Origin: Arthrobacter sp. StoSoilB22
GTDB lineage: Bacteria > Actinomycetota > Actinomycetes > Actinomycetales > Micrococcaceae
Assembly: GCF_019977315.1 (NCBI RefSeq)
Contig: NZ_AP024652.1
Location: 2,480,001 to 2,544,000 of the forward strand
Direction: 5' to 3'
Length of the DNA stretch: 64,000 nucleotides
In this document: piece by piece, positions 41,001 through 50,093 of the stretch
Layout of the letters: every line of letters begins with the position of its first letter
Position numbering within the stretch: position 1 is the stretch's first letter
Made by a program: the position numbers and the translations under genes
The notes under the pieces: model-generated
What the model saw: only the letters and a program-made list of their open reading frames with translations
What the model was told of the DNA's origin: nothing
Database searches by the model: none

Positions 41001-42494
41001 CTACTCCCCGCGCACGATTTTGCGGAGCCGTTCCAGCCTGGCGGCGATATCGCGTTCGGCTCCGTTACCAGTGGGTTGGTAATAGTCCTTACCCACCAGG
41101 TCATCCGGTGGATACTGCTGGGTTGCCACGCCGTGTGGTTCATCGTGGGCGTACTTGTAGCTCTTGCCGTGACCCAACTGCTTTGCCCCCGGGTAGTGCG
41201 CATCGCGCAGGTGCATGGGGATGCCACCGCCGAATCCGGCACGAACATCTGCCACGGCTTTGTTCAAACCCATGTACGCGGCGTTGGACTTGGGTGCTGT
41301 GGCCAGGTGGACCACCGCCTCAGCCAGCACAATCCTGCCCTCCGGCATGCCGATCAGTTGCACTGCCTGCGCTGCGGCCACCGCGGTCTGCAGCGCCGTG
41401 GGATCGGCCATTCCAATATCTTCCGCAGCAGAGATCACGATCCGCCGTGCAACAAACCTCGGGTCCTCACCGGCTTCAAGCATCCGCGCCAAATAATGCA
41501 AAGCAGCATCGACATCCGAGCCCCTAATGGACTTGATGAACGCGCTGGCCACATCGTAGTGCTGATCGCCGGCGCGGTCGTAGCGAACGGCCGCAGCATC
41601 AAGGGCACGTTCTGTGTGGCGGAGCTCCACCAGCACGGGAGCCTCAGGAAGGCTGTCCTTCGCGAGCCCGGTTTCGCCGTCGGTGTCGCTGAACTCATCA
41701 GTTCCTGTCGAATCGTCGTCGGAAATCTCGACGGCGGCTGAGTCACCGAAGGCTACTCCGGCAGCGGCTTCCAACGCTGTCAGAGCCCTCCGGGCGTCCC
41801 CTCCGGAGAGGCGGACCAAATGGTCCAGCGCCTCGGAACTGAGTTCAACGCGGCCGGCAAGGCCACGGGCGTCAGCCACGGCCCGCTGCAGCAAACCCGA
41901 AATGTCGTCATCGGTGAGCGGCTTCAGGGTGAGCAGTAGCGAGCGGGACAGGAGTGGCGAGACCACGGAGAAGGACGGGTTTTCCGTGGTGGCCGCCACC
42001 AGCACCACCCAACGATTTTCCACACCAGGGAGCAGGGCATCCTGTTGGGCTTTATTGAAACGATGGATCTCGTCGAGGAAGAGCACGGTGGTCTTCTTGT
42101 AGAGGTCGCGGGCAGTCAAGGCATCGTCCATAACGCGGCGAACATCCTTGACGCCGGCGGTGATGGCAGACAATTCAACGAACTTACGCCCCGGTCCGCG
42201 AGCAATGACATGGGCGAGCGTCGTCTTTCCAGTGCCGGGTGGACCCCACAGGATGACCGAACTTGGGCCCGCCGGGCCTGCGGCATCAGCACCCGCGGCC
42301 AGCTGCCTCAACGGCGAACCCTGCCCCAGCAAATGCTGCTGCCCCACTACCTCGTCAAGAGAACGCGGGCGCATTCTGACGGCGAGCGGACTCCGCTGGG
42401 AAGCCATCCAGTGAGCATCGGAGGGACCCCCTGACACGGGCAGATCCTCGGACTCGTCGTCATCCACTGCACCGGCACCAAAGAGATCTTCCAC
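41001..42494 (-). CDS. rarA: Replication-associated recombination protein A (RarA/MgsA)
   Basis: AAA+ clamp-loader-like ATPase acting at stalled replication forks. 497 residues. Walker [19 protein letters not shown] is near residue 81-98, Walker [17 protein letters not shown] near 137-152, followed by sensor 1 [10 protein letters not shown] and the C-terminal tetramerisation region ending in [14 protein letters not shown]. Residues 257-288 form an acidic Asp/Ser/Thr-rich insert after the AAA+ lid. The start is GTG with a TAGCCT hexamer 6 nt upstream and no ribosome-binding site, suggesting a leaderless mRNA. Confidence 0.95.
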   Translation of the reverse strand: MEDLFGAGAVDDDESEDLPVSGGPSDAHWMASQRSPLAVRMRPRSLDEVVGQQHLLGQGSPLRQLAAGADAAGPAGPSSVILWGPPGTGKTTLAHVIARGPGRKFVELSAITAGVKDVRRVMDDALTARDLYKKTTVLFLDEIHRFNKAQQDALLPGVENRWVVLVAATTENPSFSVVSPLLSRSLLLTLKPLTDDDISGLLQRAVADARGLAGRVELSSEALDHLVRLSGGDARRALTALEAAAGVAFGDSAAVEISDDDSTGTDEFSDTDGETGLAKDSLPEAPVLVELRHTERALDAAAVRYDRAGDQHYDVASAFIKSIRGSDVDAALHYLARMLEAGEDPRFVARRIVISAAEDIGMADPTALQTAVAAAQAVQLIGMPEGRIVLAEAVVHLATAPKSNAAYMGLNKAVADVRAGFGGGIPMHLRDAHYPGAKQLGHGKSYKYAHDEPHGVATQQYPPDDLVGKDYYQPTGNGAERDIAARLERLRKIVRGE

Positions 42495-42499
42495 ATGGA

Positions 42500-42506
42500 T
42501 AGGCTA
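42500..42506. promoter_or_regulatory. Overlapping divergent -10 elements (TAGGCTA)
   Basis: Plus strand TAGGCT (42500-42505) and minus strand TAGCCT (42506-42501) are both TANNNT hexamers and overlap by five bases. The minus one lies 6 nt before the rarA GTG. The plus one lies about 30 nt before the VLRF1-like GTG and upstream of its AAAGGAG. One symmetric sequence could drive both genes. Confidence 0.5.
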
Positions 42507-42535
42507 CTCATAGTTCCAGCAAAGGAGACATCGAC

Positions 42536-43135
42536 GTGGATCGCCGATCATCTGCCCCTCGTCAGAGGCCCGGCAGCCGGACCGCTTTGGTACCCGCGGA
42601 CAGATTGCAGGGCTGGGTGGACCGTTTTGTGGCGAGCCATGGTCCTGTTGGCGAAGACCTCGACGACGGCGGGGTACTTCTGAGGGCGGCCGATGGTGCG
42701 AGTGCGCTCCTGAAGGCACCCTGGCCCGCCGACGGGCGTCCTGGCCGGGGAACAACCGAAGTGGCCCGCATGGCTTCGCTGGCAGCCCAGGAACGGGGGC
42801 TTGGCTTGCTGCTGGTACGCAAGGGCGGTTACGCCCTGGCCGCCGCTAGCGGGTCCGCCATCCTCGCTTCGAAGAGCGGCAACCGATTCCTCGACGCCAA
42901 GGCCACGGCAGAACACGCTGCGCGCATTTTCAACGATCACCGCGTTGAGTACATTGTCCCGGGCGGCGACCGCGCACTGGTGGATCAGGTTCTTGCCCAG
43001 CCCCTCCTTGGCACCATTGCCGGGCGTACGCGCCTGGCGTTCCTGGACGTTCAGGCTCCAAAGGCATCAGTGCTGGCAAAGTGCGCTGCCGACGCCTGCG
43101 CCGTCCGCATTACGGTGACTGATCCGCCGGCCTGA
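42536..43135 (+). CDS. VLRF1-like protein (Vms1/ANKZF1-type release-factor family), active site degenerate
   Basis: 199 residues. The C-terminal half fits the actinobacterial VLRF1 pattern: RKGGYALAAASGSAILASKSGNRF (95-118), VEYIVPGGDRALVDQVLAQP (137-156), RLAFLDVQAPKASVL (166-180). VLRF1 proteins cleave peptidyl-tRNA on stalled large subunits. The region that normally holds the Gly-rich, Gln-containing catalytic loop reads SGNRFLDAKATAEHAARIF here and lacks the Gln-Gln pair. The start is GTG with AAAGGAG 8 nt upstream. It is divergent from rarA. Family membership is moderately sure; activity is doubtful. Confidence 0.7.
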   Translation: MDRRSSAPRQRPGSRTALVPADRLQGWVDRFVASHGPVGEDLDDGGVLLRAADGASALLKAPWPADGRPGRGTTEVARMASLAAQERGLGLLLVRKGGYALAAASGSAILASKSGNRFLDAKATAEHAARIFNDHRVEYIVPGGDRALVDQVLAQPLLGTIAGRTRLAFLDVQAPKASVLAKCAADACAVRITVTDPPA

Positions 43136-43161
43136 CACCAGGCGGAGGAGCAGCCGCGGAA

Positions 43162-43944
43162 CTAGCAGCCGCTGGACGCACGCCTCAGAGGTGCCTGCCG
43201 GTACAGGTAGCTGCCGTAGTCAGTGAAACCGGCGTGGGAGTAAAGCCGCTGTGCTCCGTGATTGGCCTCGGTGACCAGCAGCCAGAATCCCTCAAGATCT
43301 TGATGGGTCCCTGCGTTCAACAACGCCGCCAGAACCGTGGTCCCGTATCCGCGCCTCCGGTGCCCTGTTGACGTCGCCATGCTGTAAATCCCGCCCCAGC
43401 CACCAACCAAAGCGAGTCGTCCTACGGCGGCCGGGACGCCGTCGTCGTCCCTCACCAGTGCGTACAGCGCAGGGCAGGCGCTGAGAATCCTGTGAGCGAC
43501 CGACAGTTCAGCGTCGCCTCCCCGGCCGTCGACGGCCCACCACACCCGTAGCCATTCCTCGGATGGTTCATCAGTGATTTCAACGTCCCGGCCGGAGGAG
43601 TCCACCGGCAGAGATTCCGTGCCCCGGACCATGATCTTCGTTGCCGACTGCCGCGTGTAGCGCTGTCCATCCAGGTAGGCATTAAGGGCGGCGCTGCGGG
43701 AGTCGTCAAAGACCTGAAAGATCAAGGGAATCCGGCGAAGCCGGTACCACTCCGCCGCAGCACGTACGGACTGCGCCATGCCCGGGCTTTCCTCCTGCCC
43801 ACCGGCAGGGTTCCTTGGCCACACCGAATTGGCCCGCTGGGTCACACCTCCCGAAGCACGCAGGACCCACTCCCCCGTATCTTCACGTTCCAGCGCAGGC
43901 CAGGCCTTGTCCATGAGGGATTCCAAAAATGCTTGCTCCACCAT
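43162..43944 (-). CDS. GNAT family N-acetyltransferase
   Basis: 260 residues. The C-terminal half is a GNAT domain with acetyl-CoA loop STGHRRRGYGTTVLAALLNAG (about 190-210), a beta strand pair before it and NHGAQRLYSHAGF at motif B. The N-terminal 120 residues are a second, degenerate GNAT-like or substrate-binding part. The ATG start has AAAAGGTG upstream. It follows the VLRF1-like gene convergently, and its start lies near the aspS terminator. Substrate unknown. Confidence 0.85.
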   Translation of the reverse strand: MVEQAFLESLMDKAWPALEREDTGEWVLRASGGVTQRANSVWPRNPAGGQEESPGMAQSVRAAAEWYRLRRIPLIFQVFDDSRSAALNAYLDGQRYTRQSATKIMVRGTESLPVDSSGRDVEITDEPSEEWLRVWWAVDGRGGDAELSVAHRILSACPALYALVRDDDGVPAAVGRLALVGGWGGIYSMATSTGHRRRGYGTTVLAALLNAGTHQDLEGFWLLVTEANHGAQRLYSHAGFTDYGSYLYRQAPLRRASSGC

Positions 43945-43990
43945 TCAGCGGCACCTTTTCGTCAACAGGAGGGTTTCGGCGGCGGGAACA

Positions 43991-44024
43991 CCAAAGGCCC
44001 CCCACCGTGGTGGAGAGCCTTTGG
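43991..44024 (-). terminator. Terminator hairpin after aspS
   Basis: CCAAAGGC...GCCTTTGG with inner CCACC/GGTGG forms a long stem just 8 nt beyond the aspS stop. Both arms end in AAA/TTT, so it may work in both directions. Confidence 0.7.
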
Positions 44025-44031
44025 CTACCGT

Positions 44032-45825
44032 TTACTCGGACTTCGTGTCCGGCTTGGCGGCAGGCTTGGCCTCGGGCTTGAAGTCGACGCCCGCTTCCTT
44101 GCGCTGCTGGGGAGTGATCGGTGCCGGCGCAGCTGTCAGGGGGTCGTAGCCGTTGCCCGATTTCGGGAAGGCAATGACGTCGCGGATGGACTCCACTCCG
44201 GCGAGCAAAGCAACCACACGGTCCCAGCCCAAGGCCATTCCACCGTGCGGAGGCGCGCCGTACTTGAAGCCTTCCAGCAGGAAGCCGAACTTGGTTTCAG
44301 CGTCTTCCTTGTCCAGGCCCATGAGCTGGAAGACGCGTTCCTGCACTTCGCGCTCATGGATACGGATGGAACCGCCGCCGATCTCGTTGCCGTTGCAGAC
44401 GATGTCGTAGGCGTAGGAGAGAGCGGACTCCGGGTCCTTATCAAAGGTGTCCAGGAACTCCGGCTTGGGCGAGGTGAAGGCGTGGTGAACAGCCGTCCAT
44501 TGTCCCCCACCCACCGCGACGTCACCGGAGGCGACAGCTGCGGCAGCGGGCTCGAACATGGGAGCGTCCACGATCCAGACGAAAGCCCAGTCCTTGGGAT
44601 CGATCAGGCCGGTACGGTGACCGATTTCCACTCGCGCAGCACCGAGCAAGGCGCGGGCTGCGGACTTCTCGCCGGCGGCGAAGAAGATGCAGTCGCCGGG
44701 CTTGGCGCCAACGGCGTCCGCCAGACCTTCGCGCTCGGCGTCAGTAAGGTTCTTGGCCACCGGGCCAGCCAATTCGCCGTCTTCCTTGAAGAGGACATAG
44801 GCCAGGCCCTTGTGACCACGCTGCTTGGCAAATTCCTGCCAGCCGTCCAAGGTACGCCGCGGCTGGGAAGCGCCGCCCGGCATGACCACGGCGCCAACGT
44901 ACGGTGCCTTGAAGACGCCAAAGTTGGTGTCCTTGAAGAACTCGGTCAGTTCAGTCAGCTCGACGCCGAAGCGCAGGTCAGGCTTATCTGACCCGTATTT
45001 GGCCATGGCGTCCAGGTACGTCATGCGGCGGATCGGGGTGGGGATCTCGACGTCGATCAACTGCCACAAGGCCTTGACGATTGCCTCGCCCAATTCAATG
45101 ACATCGTCCTGGTCAACGAAGCTGGCTTCGATGTCCAACTGCGTGAACTCCGGCTGACGGTCGGCACGGAAGTCCTCGTCACGGTAACAACGGGCAATCT
45201 GGTAATACTTCTCGAAGCCGCCCACTTGGAGGAGCTGCTTGAAAAGCTGCGGCGACTGCGGCAGAGCGTACCAGGAACCCGGGGCAAGACGAGCCGGAAC
45301 CACGAAGTCGCGGGCGCCTTCCGGCGTCGAACGCGTCAACGTCGGGGTCTCGATTTCCACGTAGCCGCGCTGGTGCAGGAGTTCGCGCGCCACACGGTTT
45401 GCCTCGGAACGCAGACGCATGTTGCGGGCGGGGCCAGGGCGGCGGAGATCCAGGTAACGGTGCTTAAGACGGGCTTCCTCGCCGACCTCCACGTGCTCGT
45501 CAATCTGGAACGGGAGAGGCTCGGAGGTGTTGAGGATAACAACGTTGTCCGCGATAACCTCGATGTCGCCCGTGGCCAGAGCCGGGTTCTCGTTGCCTTC
45601 AGGACGCTTGTTGACGGTACCCGTCACCTGCAGCACGTACTCGTTCCGAAGGCCGTGGAAGACCTCTTCCTCACGGACAACCACCTGGGCGACACCGGAG
45701 GCATCACGCAGGTCAACGAATGCAACGCCACCGTGATCACGGCGGCGGCCCACCCAGCCGGCCAGGGTAACGGTTTGTCCAATGTGCTCGGAGCGAAGGG
45801 ATCCGAGGTCATGTGTGCGCAGCAC
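44032..45825 (-). CDS. aspS: Aspartyl-tRNA synthetase
   Basis: Charges tRNA-Asp, possibly also tRNA-Asn. 597 residues, bacterial type. It has an N-terminal OB-fold ([29 protein letters not shown]), motif 2 [44 protein letters not shown] and motif 3 [13 protein letters not shown]. The tail is Lys/Ala/Asp-rich. The start is GTG with AAAGGA upstream. Whether it is discriminating cannot be told without testing for asnS and gatCAB elsewhere. It follows hisS, with a hairpin between them. Confidence 0.97.
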   Translation of the reverse strand: MLRTHDLGSLRSEHIGQTVTLAGWVGRRRDHGGVAFVDLRDASGVAQVVVREEEVFHGLRNEYVLQVTGTVNKRPEGNENPALATGDIEVIADNVVILNTSEPLPFQIDEHVEVGEEARLKHRYLDLRRPGPARNMRLRSEANRVARELLHQRGYVEIETPTLTRSTPEGARDFVVPARLAPGSWYALPQSPQLFKQLLQVGGFEKYYQIARCYRDEDFRADRQPEFTQLDIEASFVDQDDVIELGEAIVKALWQLIDVEIPTPIRRMTYLDAMAKYGSDKPDLRFGVELTELTEFFKDTNFGVFKAPYVGAVVMPGGASQPRRTLDGWQEFAKQRGHKGLAYVLFKEDGELAGPVAKNLTDAEREGLADAVGAKPGDCIFFAAGEKSAARALLGAARVEIGHRTGLIDPKDWAFVWIVDAPMFEPAAAAVASGDVAVGGGQWTAVHHAFTSPKPEFLDTFDKDPESALSYAYDIVCNGNEIGGGSIRIHEREVQERVFQLMGLDKEDAETKFGFLLEGFKYGAPPHGGMALGWDRVVALLAGVESIRDVIAFPKSGNGYDPLTAAPAPITPQQRKEAGVDFKPEAKPAAKPDTKSE

Positions 45826-45852
45826 AGCATTCCTTTCAGCATGAAATTTAGA

Positions 45853-45874
45853 GGGACCGCTGCAAAGCGGTCCC
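45853..45874 (-). terminator. Hairpin between hisS and aspS
   Basis: Perfect 9-bp stem GGGACCGCT/AGCGGTCCC with a 4-nt loop, then TCTAAATTT on the minus strand. It lies 61 nt after the hisS stop and 28 nt before aspS. It may end hisS or act in the aspS leader; no Asp-codon leader peptide was found. Confidence 0.5.
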
Positions 45875-45934
45875 GTCCGAGTTTACCCGCCCCGGCCAAG
45901 GCTCCCGCCACAACCAGGGAACAGTGGTTGGCGC

Positions 45935-47284
45935 CTAGCTGGCCGTGGTGATCCGGACGTGCAGATCCTCTTCCGACGGTGCCCAGCTCGCAGGGTCCGC
46001 GTCTACCTGCTCGCCGGAGCGGATGTCCTTGACCTGGTGCTTCCCGTGGTCGTCGGTGAACCACACGAACGGAATGCCGCGACGGTCCGCAAACTTGATC
46101 TGCTTGCCGAACTTCTCCGCTTTGGCGGCAACTTCCGTGGCAATGCCGCGGCCGCGCAACTGGGCGGCGATGTCCTGCGCCGCGTACCAGCTGTCATCTG
46201 AGTTCAAGGCAACCAACACCGCCGTGGGCACCGATCGGGAGGCCGTGGCCAATTCCTGGCTGAGGATGCGGGACACAAGTCGGGTCACGCCAATGGAAAG
46301 GCCGACGCCGGGGAACTTGCGGTTGCCCTTGCTCGCCAACGCGTCGTAGCGGCCTCCGGAACAAATGGACCCCAGCTGCTCGTGGCCCACGAGCACCGTC
46401 TCAACAACGGTTCCGGTGTAGTAGTCCAGGCCGCGGGCAATGCTGAGGTCGGCAATAACCTTGCCAGGGGCCCGCTGGACGGCAGCCTCAATAACCTGCT
46501 GAAGCTCATTCAGGCCCTCTTCCAGGAGGTCGTCCTTGACTCCAAGTGCACGCACTCGTTCCACGAATGAGGTGTCTTCCGTTCGGATGCCAGCCAATTC
46601 CAGCGCCAATACAGCCTGCTCGTCCGTGGCTCCGAGCTCACTCTTCAGCAGCTCAGCCACCTTGGCGGCGCCGATTTTCTCCAGTTTGTCGATGCTGCGC
46701 AGTACACCCGCTGTGTCCGTCAGGCCAATGCCGCGGTAGAAGCCTTCGGCCAGTTTGCGGTTGTTGATCCGGAGCCGGAAGTCCGGGATCGGCAGCGCAC
46801 TGAGGGCCTCAGCGATGACCAACGCGATTTCGACGTCGTACCGGAACGGCAGTTCGCCGTCGCCCACAACATCGATGTCTGCCTGGGTGAACTCACGCGC
46901 ACGGCCTTCCTGCGGACGCTCGCCCCGCCAAACCTTCTGGATCTGATACCGGCGGAAGGGAAACGCCAGGTAGCCGGCGTTCTCCACCACGTAGCGGGCA
47001 AAGGGAACGGTCAAGTCGAAGTGAAGGGCCAAGGCGTTCGGGTCAGACTTGTCCGACTTGGCAGCCTCACCTTCATCGTCCTGAAGCCGGCTCAGGCCGT
47101 AGACCTCTTTGTCGATCTCACCTTTGCGGAGAAGCTGTCCAACGGTTTCGACAGCACGGGTCTCAATGGAGGAAAAGCCGTGGAGCTCGAACGTCTTCCG
47201 GAGCGTATCCAGCACATGGAGTTCCACCAACCGCTCCTGGGGAAGCCACTCGGGGAATCCGGACAGGGAGGCGGTACGTGCCAT
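45935..47284 (-). CDS. hisS: Histidyl-tRNA synthetase
   Basis: Charges tRNA-His. 449 residues. Class II motif 2 is seen in FRRYQIQKVWRGERPQEGRAREFTQADIDVVG, and the HisA motif as ARGLDYYTGTVVETVL; the C-terminal anticodon domain is present. The start is ATG 47284 (GAGGAG 10 nt upstream); an in-frame codon six residues earlier is less likely. A small AAACGCC/GGCGTTT stem in the 5' region (47336-47354) was noted but no His-codon leader was found. Confidence 0.96.
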   Translation of the reverse strand: MARTASLSGFPEWLPQERLVELHVLDTLRKTFELHGFSSIETRAVETVGQLLRKGEIDKEVYGLSRLQDDEGEAAKSDKSDPNALALHFDLTVPFARYVVENAGYLAFPFRRYQIQKVWRGERPQEGRAREFTQADIDVVGDGELPFRYDVEIALVIAEALSALPIPDFRLRINNRKLAEGFYRGIGLTDTAGVLRSIDKLEKIGAAKVAELLKSELGATDEQAVLALELAGIRTEDTSFVERVRALGVKDDLLEEGLNELQQVIEAAVQRAPGKVIADLSIARGLDYYTGTVVETVLVGHEQLGSICSGGRYDALASKGNRKFPGVGLSIGVTRLVSRILSQELATASRSVPTAVLVALNSDDSWYAAQDIAAQLRGRGIATEVAAKAEKFGKQIKFADRRGIPFVWFTDDHGKHQVKDIRSGEQVDADPASWAPSEEDLHVRITTAS

Positions 47285-47378
47285 GGTGGAAAGTCTCCTC
47301 AAAAAAGGCTGACGCTGGCATCACACCGCAGCTTTAAACGCCCTTTCGGCGTTTACAGGGCGGACGACCAGCCGGTCA

Positions 47379-47411
47379 TGCATAAACTATGTGCGGCAGC
47401 CAGTTTATGCT
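47379..47411. promoter_or_regulatory. Symmetric divergent promoter between hisS and the isomerase gene
   Basis: A perfect 9-bp inverted repeat GCATAAACT...AGTTTATGC has a 13-bp spacer. Read outward, each arm gives a -10 hexamer (TATGCT rightward at 47406-47411, TATGCA leftward at 47384-47379). The other arm supplies TAAACT exactly 17 bp upstream as a -35. Thus both promoters share one symmetrical block. Confidence 0.5.
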
Positions 47412-47489
47412 TTCCGCGCGTGCACATCTAATGCAGCATGCCCGGTTCCTGTCGGCCGCCACCAAAAGTGGACACAATCAGGAGGACTC

Positions 47490-48284
47490 TTGGCAACAAG
47501 GTCGCGGGATGACCGCGAAGCGAAACGGCGCATCAGGCAGATGGAAGCCAAGCGTGCCCTGCGGCAGGAACAGGGCAAGCGACGCAAACGCGACAACACC
47601 ATCGCCGCGAGTGCAGCCGGCGTGGCGGTTGTGTTGGCCGTAGTGCTGCAACTGACAGTCTTCAGCTCCAACCCCACCGAGGCGGAGTTCGCCGCTGCCG
47701 AAGCAGGGCTCAGCTCACCGTCCGCTTCCCCGGCAGCATCGAACAGCGCCGACGTACCCGGCCCGGAAACGGCTGCTGGAAAGACCTTCACCGGCGAACT
47801 CGCCTTGAACAGTGGCGTACTCGGCATTGAACTGAACGGAACTGCGGCTCCGCAGGCTGCTGCCGTCTTCAAGTCCCTCAGCGACGCCGGCTACTACAAG
47901 GGAGCGTTCTGCCACCGGTTGACCACATCCGAAACATTCGGACTCCTTCAATGCGGCGCCAAGACCGAAGACGGGTCCGAAGACGGAAATTACCGGTGGG
48001 GCCCACTGGAAAATACTCCCGCGGACAATAAATACCCCGCGGGGACGATTGCCGTGGCACGTACCGGCAACAATGCTTACGGCAACGGACACCAATTCTT
48101 CATCGTCTACAAGGACACCACCATTCCGGCTGACACTGCCGGCGGTTACACCGTGGTGGGTAAGGTGACCAGCGGCCTGGACGTCGTTGCCAAGATTGCG
48201 GCAGCAGGCCTTAAACCCGGTGAAAACGCCAGCGACGGCGCCCCTGTGGCACCTGTCACGATAGACTCGTTTTCTCTGAAGTAA
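47490..48284 (+). CDS. Membrane-anchored peptidyl-prolyl cis-trans isomerase (cyclophilin)
   Basis: 264 residues from TTG 47490, with GGAGG 4 nt upstream. A strongly basic cytoplasmic N-terminus (residues 1-37) is followed by one transmembrane helix (IAASAAGVAVVLAVVLQLTVF, about 38-58), a Ser/Ala/Pro linker, then a cyclophilin domain from about residue 100. Recognisable cyclophilin motifs are GYYKGAFCHRLT, GTIAVARTGNN, GHQFFIVYKDT and YTVVGKVTSGLDVV. The Arg of the FHRV motif is present in HRL. It probably acts on exported proteins outside the membrane. It is divergent from hisS. Confidence 0.9.
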   Translation: MATRSRDDREAKRRIRQMEAKRALRQEQGKRRKRDNTIAASAAGVAVVLAVVLQLTVFSSNPTEAEFAAAEAGLSSPSASPAASNSADVPGPETAAGKTFTGELALNSGVLGIELNGTAAPQAAAVFKSLSDAGYYKGAFCHRLTTSETFGLLQCGAKTEDGSEDGNYRWGPLENTPADNKYPAGTIAVARTGNNAYGNGHQFFIVYKDTTIPADTAGGYTVVGKVTSGLDVVAKIAAAGLKPGENASDGAPVAPVTIDSFSLK

Positions 48285-48350
48285 CCAGCTCCAGGCCCGG
48301 CCCGGAGTGCATTACCTGAGCAGTTCCCTCCAAGCGAAAGACTTTTAGCG

Positions 48351-49991
48351 GTGACAGACAGTCAGAAATCCGACGAAACAGCAGTAGTGGCCAACGAAGA
48401 AGCCGTCGAGGCAACCGGCAACAACGGTTCCGGCGCGCCGGCTCCCGGGGAGAATGCTCCAGCCAGCGAGGCACCTCAGGCAGACGCAGCCGCTCCAGCC
48501 GACGAGGCAGCTCAGGTGGCTGGGGAAGCTCCGGCCGACGACGCAGCCGAGTCAGCTCAGGCAGCCGAGGAAGCTCCGACTGCCGGGGAGATCACGGAGG
48601 AAGCGCCGACCGCCTCGCCCGCAGCACCGGCTGCTCCTCGTCCGACGCCGTCGCCGGCGCCCTCCCCCGCTGCTTTCGCTGCCCGCCCCAAGGCTCCCGC
48701 CGCCGTCGTTCCTGCTGCACCCGCGGTTTCCGCGGCCTCGCTCGCCGAGGCAGCCAAATGGGGACGCGCCGAGGGTGACGGCCATGTGTTCCTGACATTG
48801 GACGGCGAAGAAATCGCCGTTGGTCAGTACCCCGGCGTCAGCAAGGACGAGGCACTTGGCTACTTCGCCCGCAAGTTCGACGACGTCATTGCGCAGGTTG
48901 TTCTGCTCGAACACCGCGTGGAGTCAAAGGCCCCTGCCACGGACATGCAGAAGACGGTCACACACTTGCGTGAGCAGCTCGCGGAGCGCAACATGGTGGG
49001 CGACATCCGTGCTGCCGAGGCCCGCTTGGATGCTCTGTCAGCCCAGATCGTTGAACTGGAAAAGTCGGAGAAAGCCGCCCACGACGCAGTGCGCGCCAGT
49101 GAGCTCGCAGCACGCGAAGCAATCGTTGCCGAAGCTGAGACAATAGCCGGTCAGGACCCCGCGCAGATCCAATGGAAGACCTCCAGCGCACGAATGAACG
49201 AGTTGTTTGAAACGTGGAAGGCCGCGCAGAAGAGCGGGGTCAGGCTCGGTCGCAGCAACGAAGATGCTCTGTGGAAGCGCTTCCGTTCGGCTCGGACGGT
49301 CTTTGATCGTCACCGCCGCGCCTACTTCTCCCAGCTGGACAGCAATAACTCCGCTGCAAAGTCCGCCAAGGAAGCCCTCATCGCAGAGGCCGAAGCACTC
49401 TCCACCTCCACTGACTGGGGATTCGCCGCAGGCGAGTACCGCCGGCTGATGGACCAGTGGAAGACCACTCCTCGGGCAAGCCGCAAGGACGATGACGCAC
49501 TGTGGGGCCGCTTCCGCGCCGCCCAGGACGTCTTCTTCAGCAACCGCCAGGCCGCCAATGACCAGATCGACCAGGAATACACGGCGAATCTGGTCGTGAA
49601 GGAACAGTTGGTGGCTGAAGCGCAGGCACTCCTGCCCATCAACGACCTCAACGCTGCCAAGAAGGCCCTCCAGTCAATCCGGGACCGTTGGGAAGATGCC
49701 GGCAAGGTTCCCCGCGCCGATATGGGCAGGATCGAAGCCGGGCTTCGCAAGGTTGAAGACGCTGTCCGTGAGGCCGAGGAAGACAAGTGGCGCCGGAGCA
49801 ACCCGGAAACCAAGGCCCGCACCAACAGCGCCTTGTCACAGCTCGAATCAGCCATTGCGGGCCTCAAGGACGATCTGGAGAAGGCTGAAAAGGCCGGCGA
49901 CCAGCGCCGGATCAAGGCCGCGCGCGAAGCCCTGGAAGCACGTCAAGCATGGCTCGATCAGATCCAGCGCTCCGCCAGTGACCTCGCTTAG
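48351..49991 (+). CDS. DUF349-domain protein
   Basis: 546 residues. The first about 135 are low-complexity, very rich in Ala, Pro and Glu, with no fold expected. The rest is helical with several DUF349 repeats, each marked by a W and an R/F pair (MNELFETWKAAQKSG, WKRFRSARTVFDRHRRAYF, YRRLMDQWKTTPRASRKDDDALWGRF, IRDRWEDAGKVPRADMGRI). The pattern is coiled-coil-like and has no catalytic motif. It starts with GTG 66 bp after the isomerase gene and is followed by a strong terminator. Function unknown; DUF349 proteins have been linked to ribosome and stress functions in other bacteria without a defined activity. Confidence 0.85.
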   Translation: MTDSQKSDETAVVANEEAVEATGNNGSGAPAPGENAPASEAPQADAAAPADEAAQVAGEAPADDAAESAQAAEEAPTAGEITEEAPTASPAAPAAPRPTPSPAPSPAAFAARPKAPAAVVPAAPAVSAASLAEAAKWGRAEGDGHVFLTLDGEEIAVGQYPGVSKDEALGYFARKFDDVIAQVVLLEHRVESKAPATDMQKTVTHLREQLAERNMVGDIRAAEARLDALSAQIVELEKSEKAAHDAVRASELAAREAIVAEAETIAGQDPAQIQWKTSSARMNELFETWKAAQKSGVRLGRSNEDALWKRFRSARTVFDRHRRAYFSQLDSNNSAAKSAKEALIAEAEALSTSTDWGFAAGEYRRLMDQWKTTPRASRKDDDALWGRFRAAQDVFFSNRQAANDQIDQEYTANLVVKEQLVAEAQALLPINDLNAAKKALQSIRDRWEDAGKVPRADMGRIEAGLRKVEDAVREAEEDKWRRSNPETKARTNSALSQLESAIAGLKDDLEKAEKAGDQRRIKAAREALEARQAWLDQIQRSASDLA

Positions 49992-50018
49992 CGATTTCTG
50001 AGAAGGCACTTTTTCTGC

Positions 50019-50058
50019 AGGCTCCGCCCGGGTTATCCACATAACCCGGGCGGAGCCT
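50019..50058 (+). terminator. Strong terminator hairpin after the DUF349 gene
   Basis: Perfect 18-bp inverted repeat AGGCTCCGCCCGGGTTAT with a CCAC loop and its complement. It lies 27 nt after the DUF349 stop. There is no long T-run, but the stem is very stable. Confidence 0.7.
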
Positions 50059-50093
50059 GTACTCGTAAGGTGGCCACGCGGAATGATCGGTGA

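Noticed and set aside
47336..47354. AAACGCC/GGCGTTT stem upstream of hisS as a His attenuator
   Set aside because: No leader peptide with a run of His codons was found, and the hairpin has no T-run. The only short frame nearby has a single His.
50033..50041. Perfect TTATCCACA, the E. coli DnaA-box consensus
   Set aside because: It is formed by the loop and stem of a terminator hairpin, there is only one copy, and no oriC genes (dnaA, dnaN) are near. Best explained by chance.
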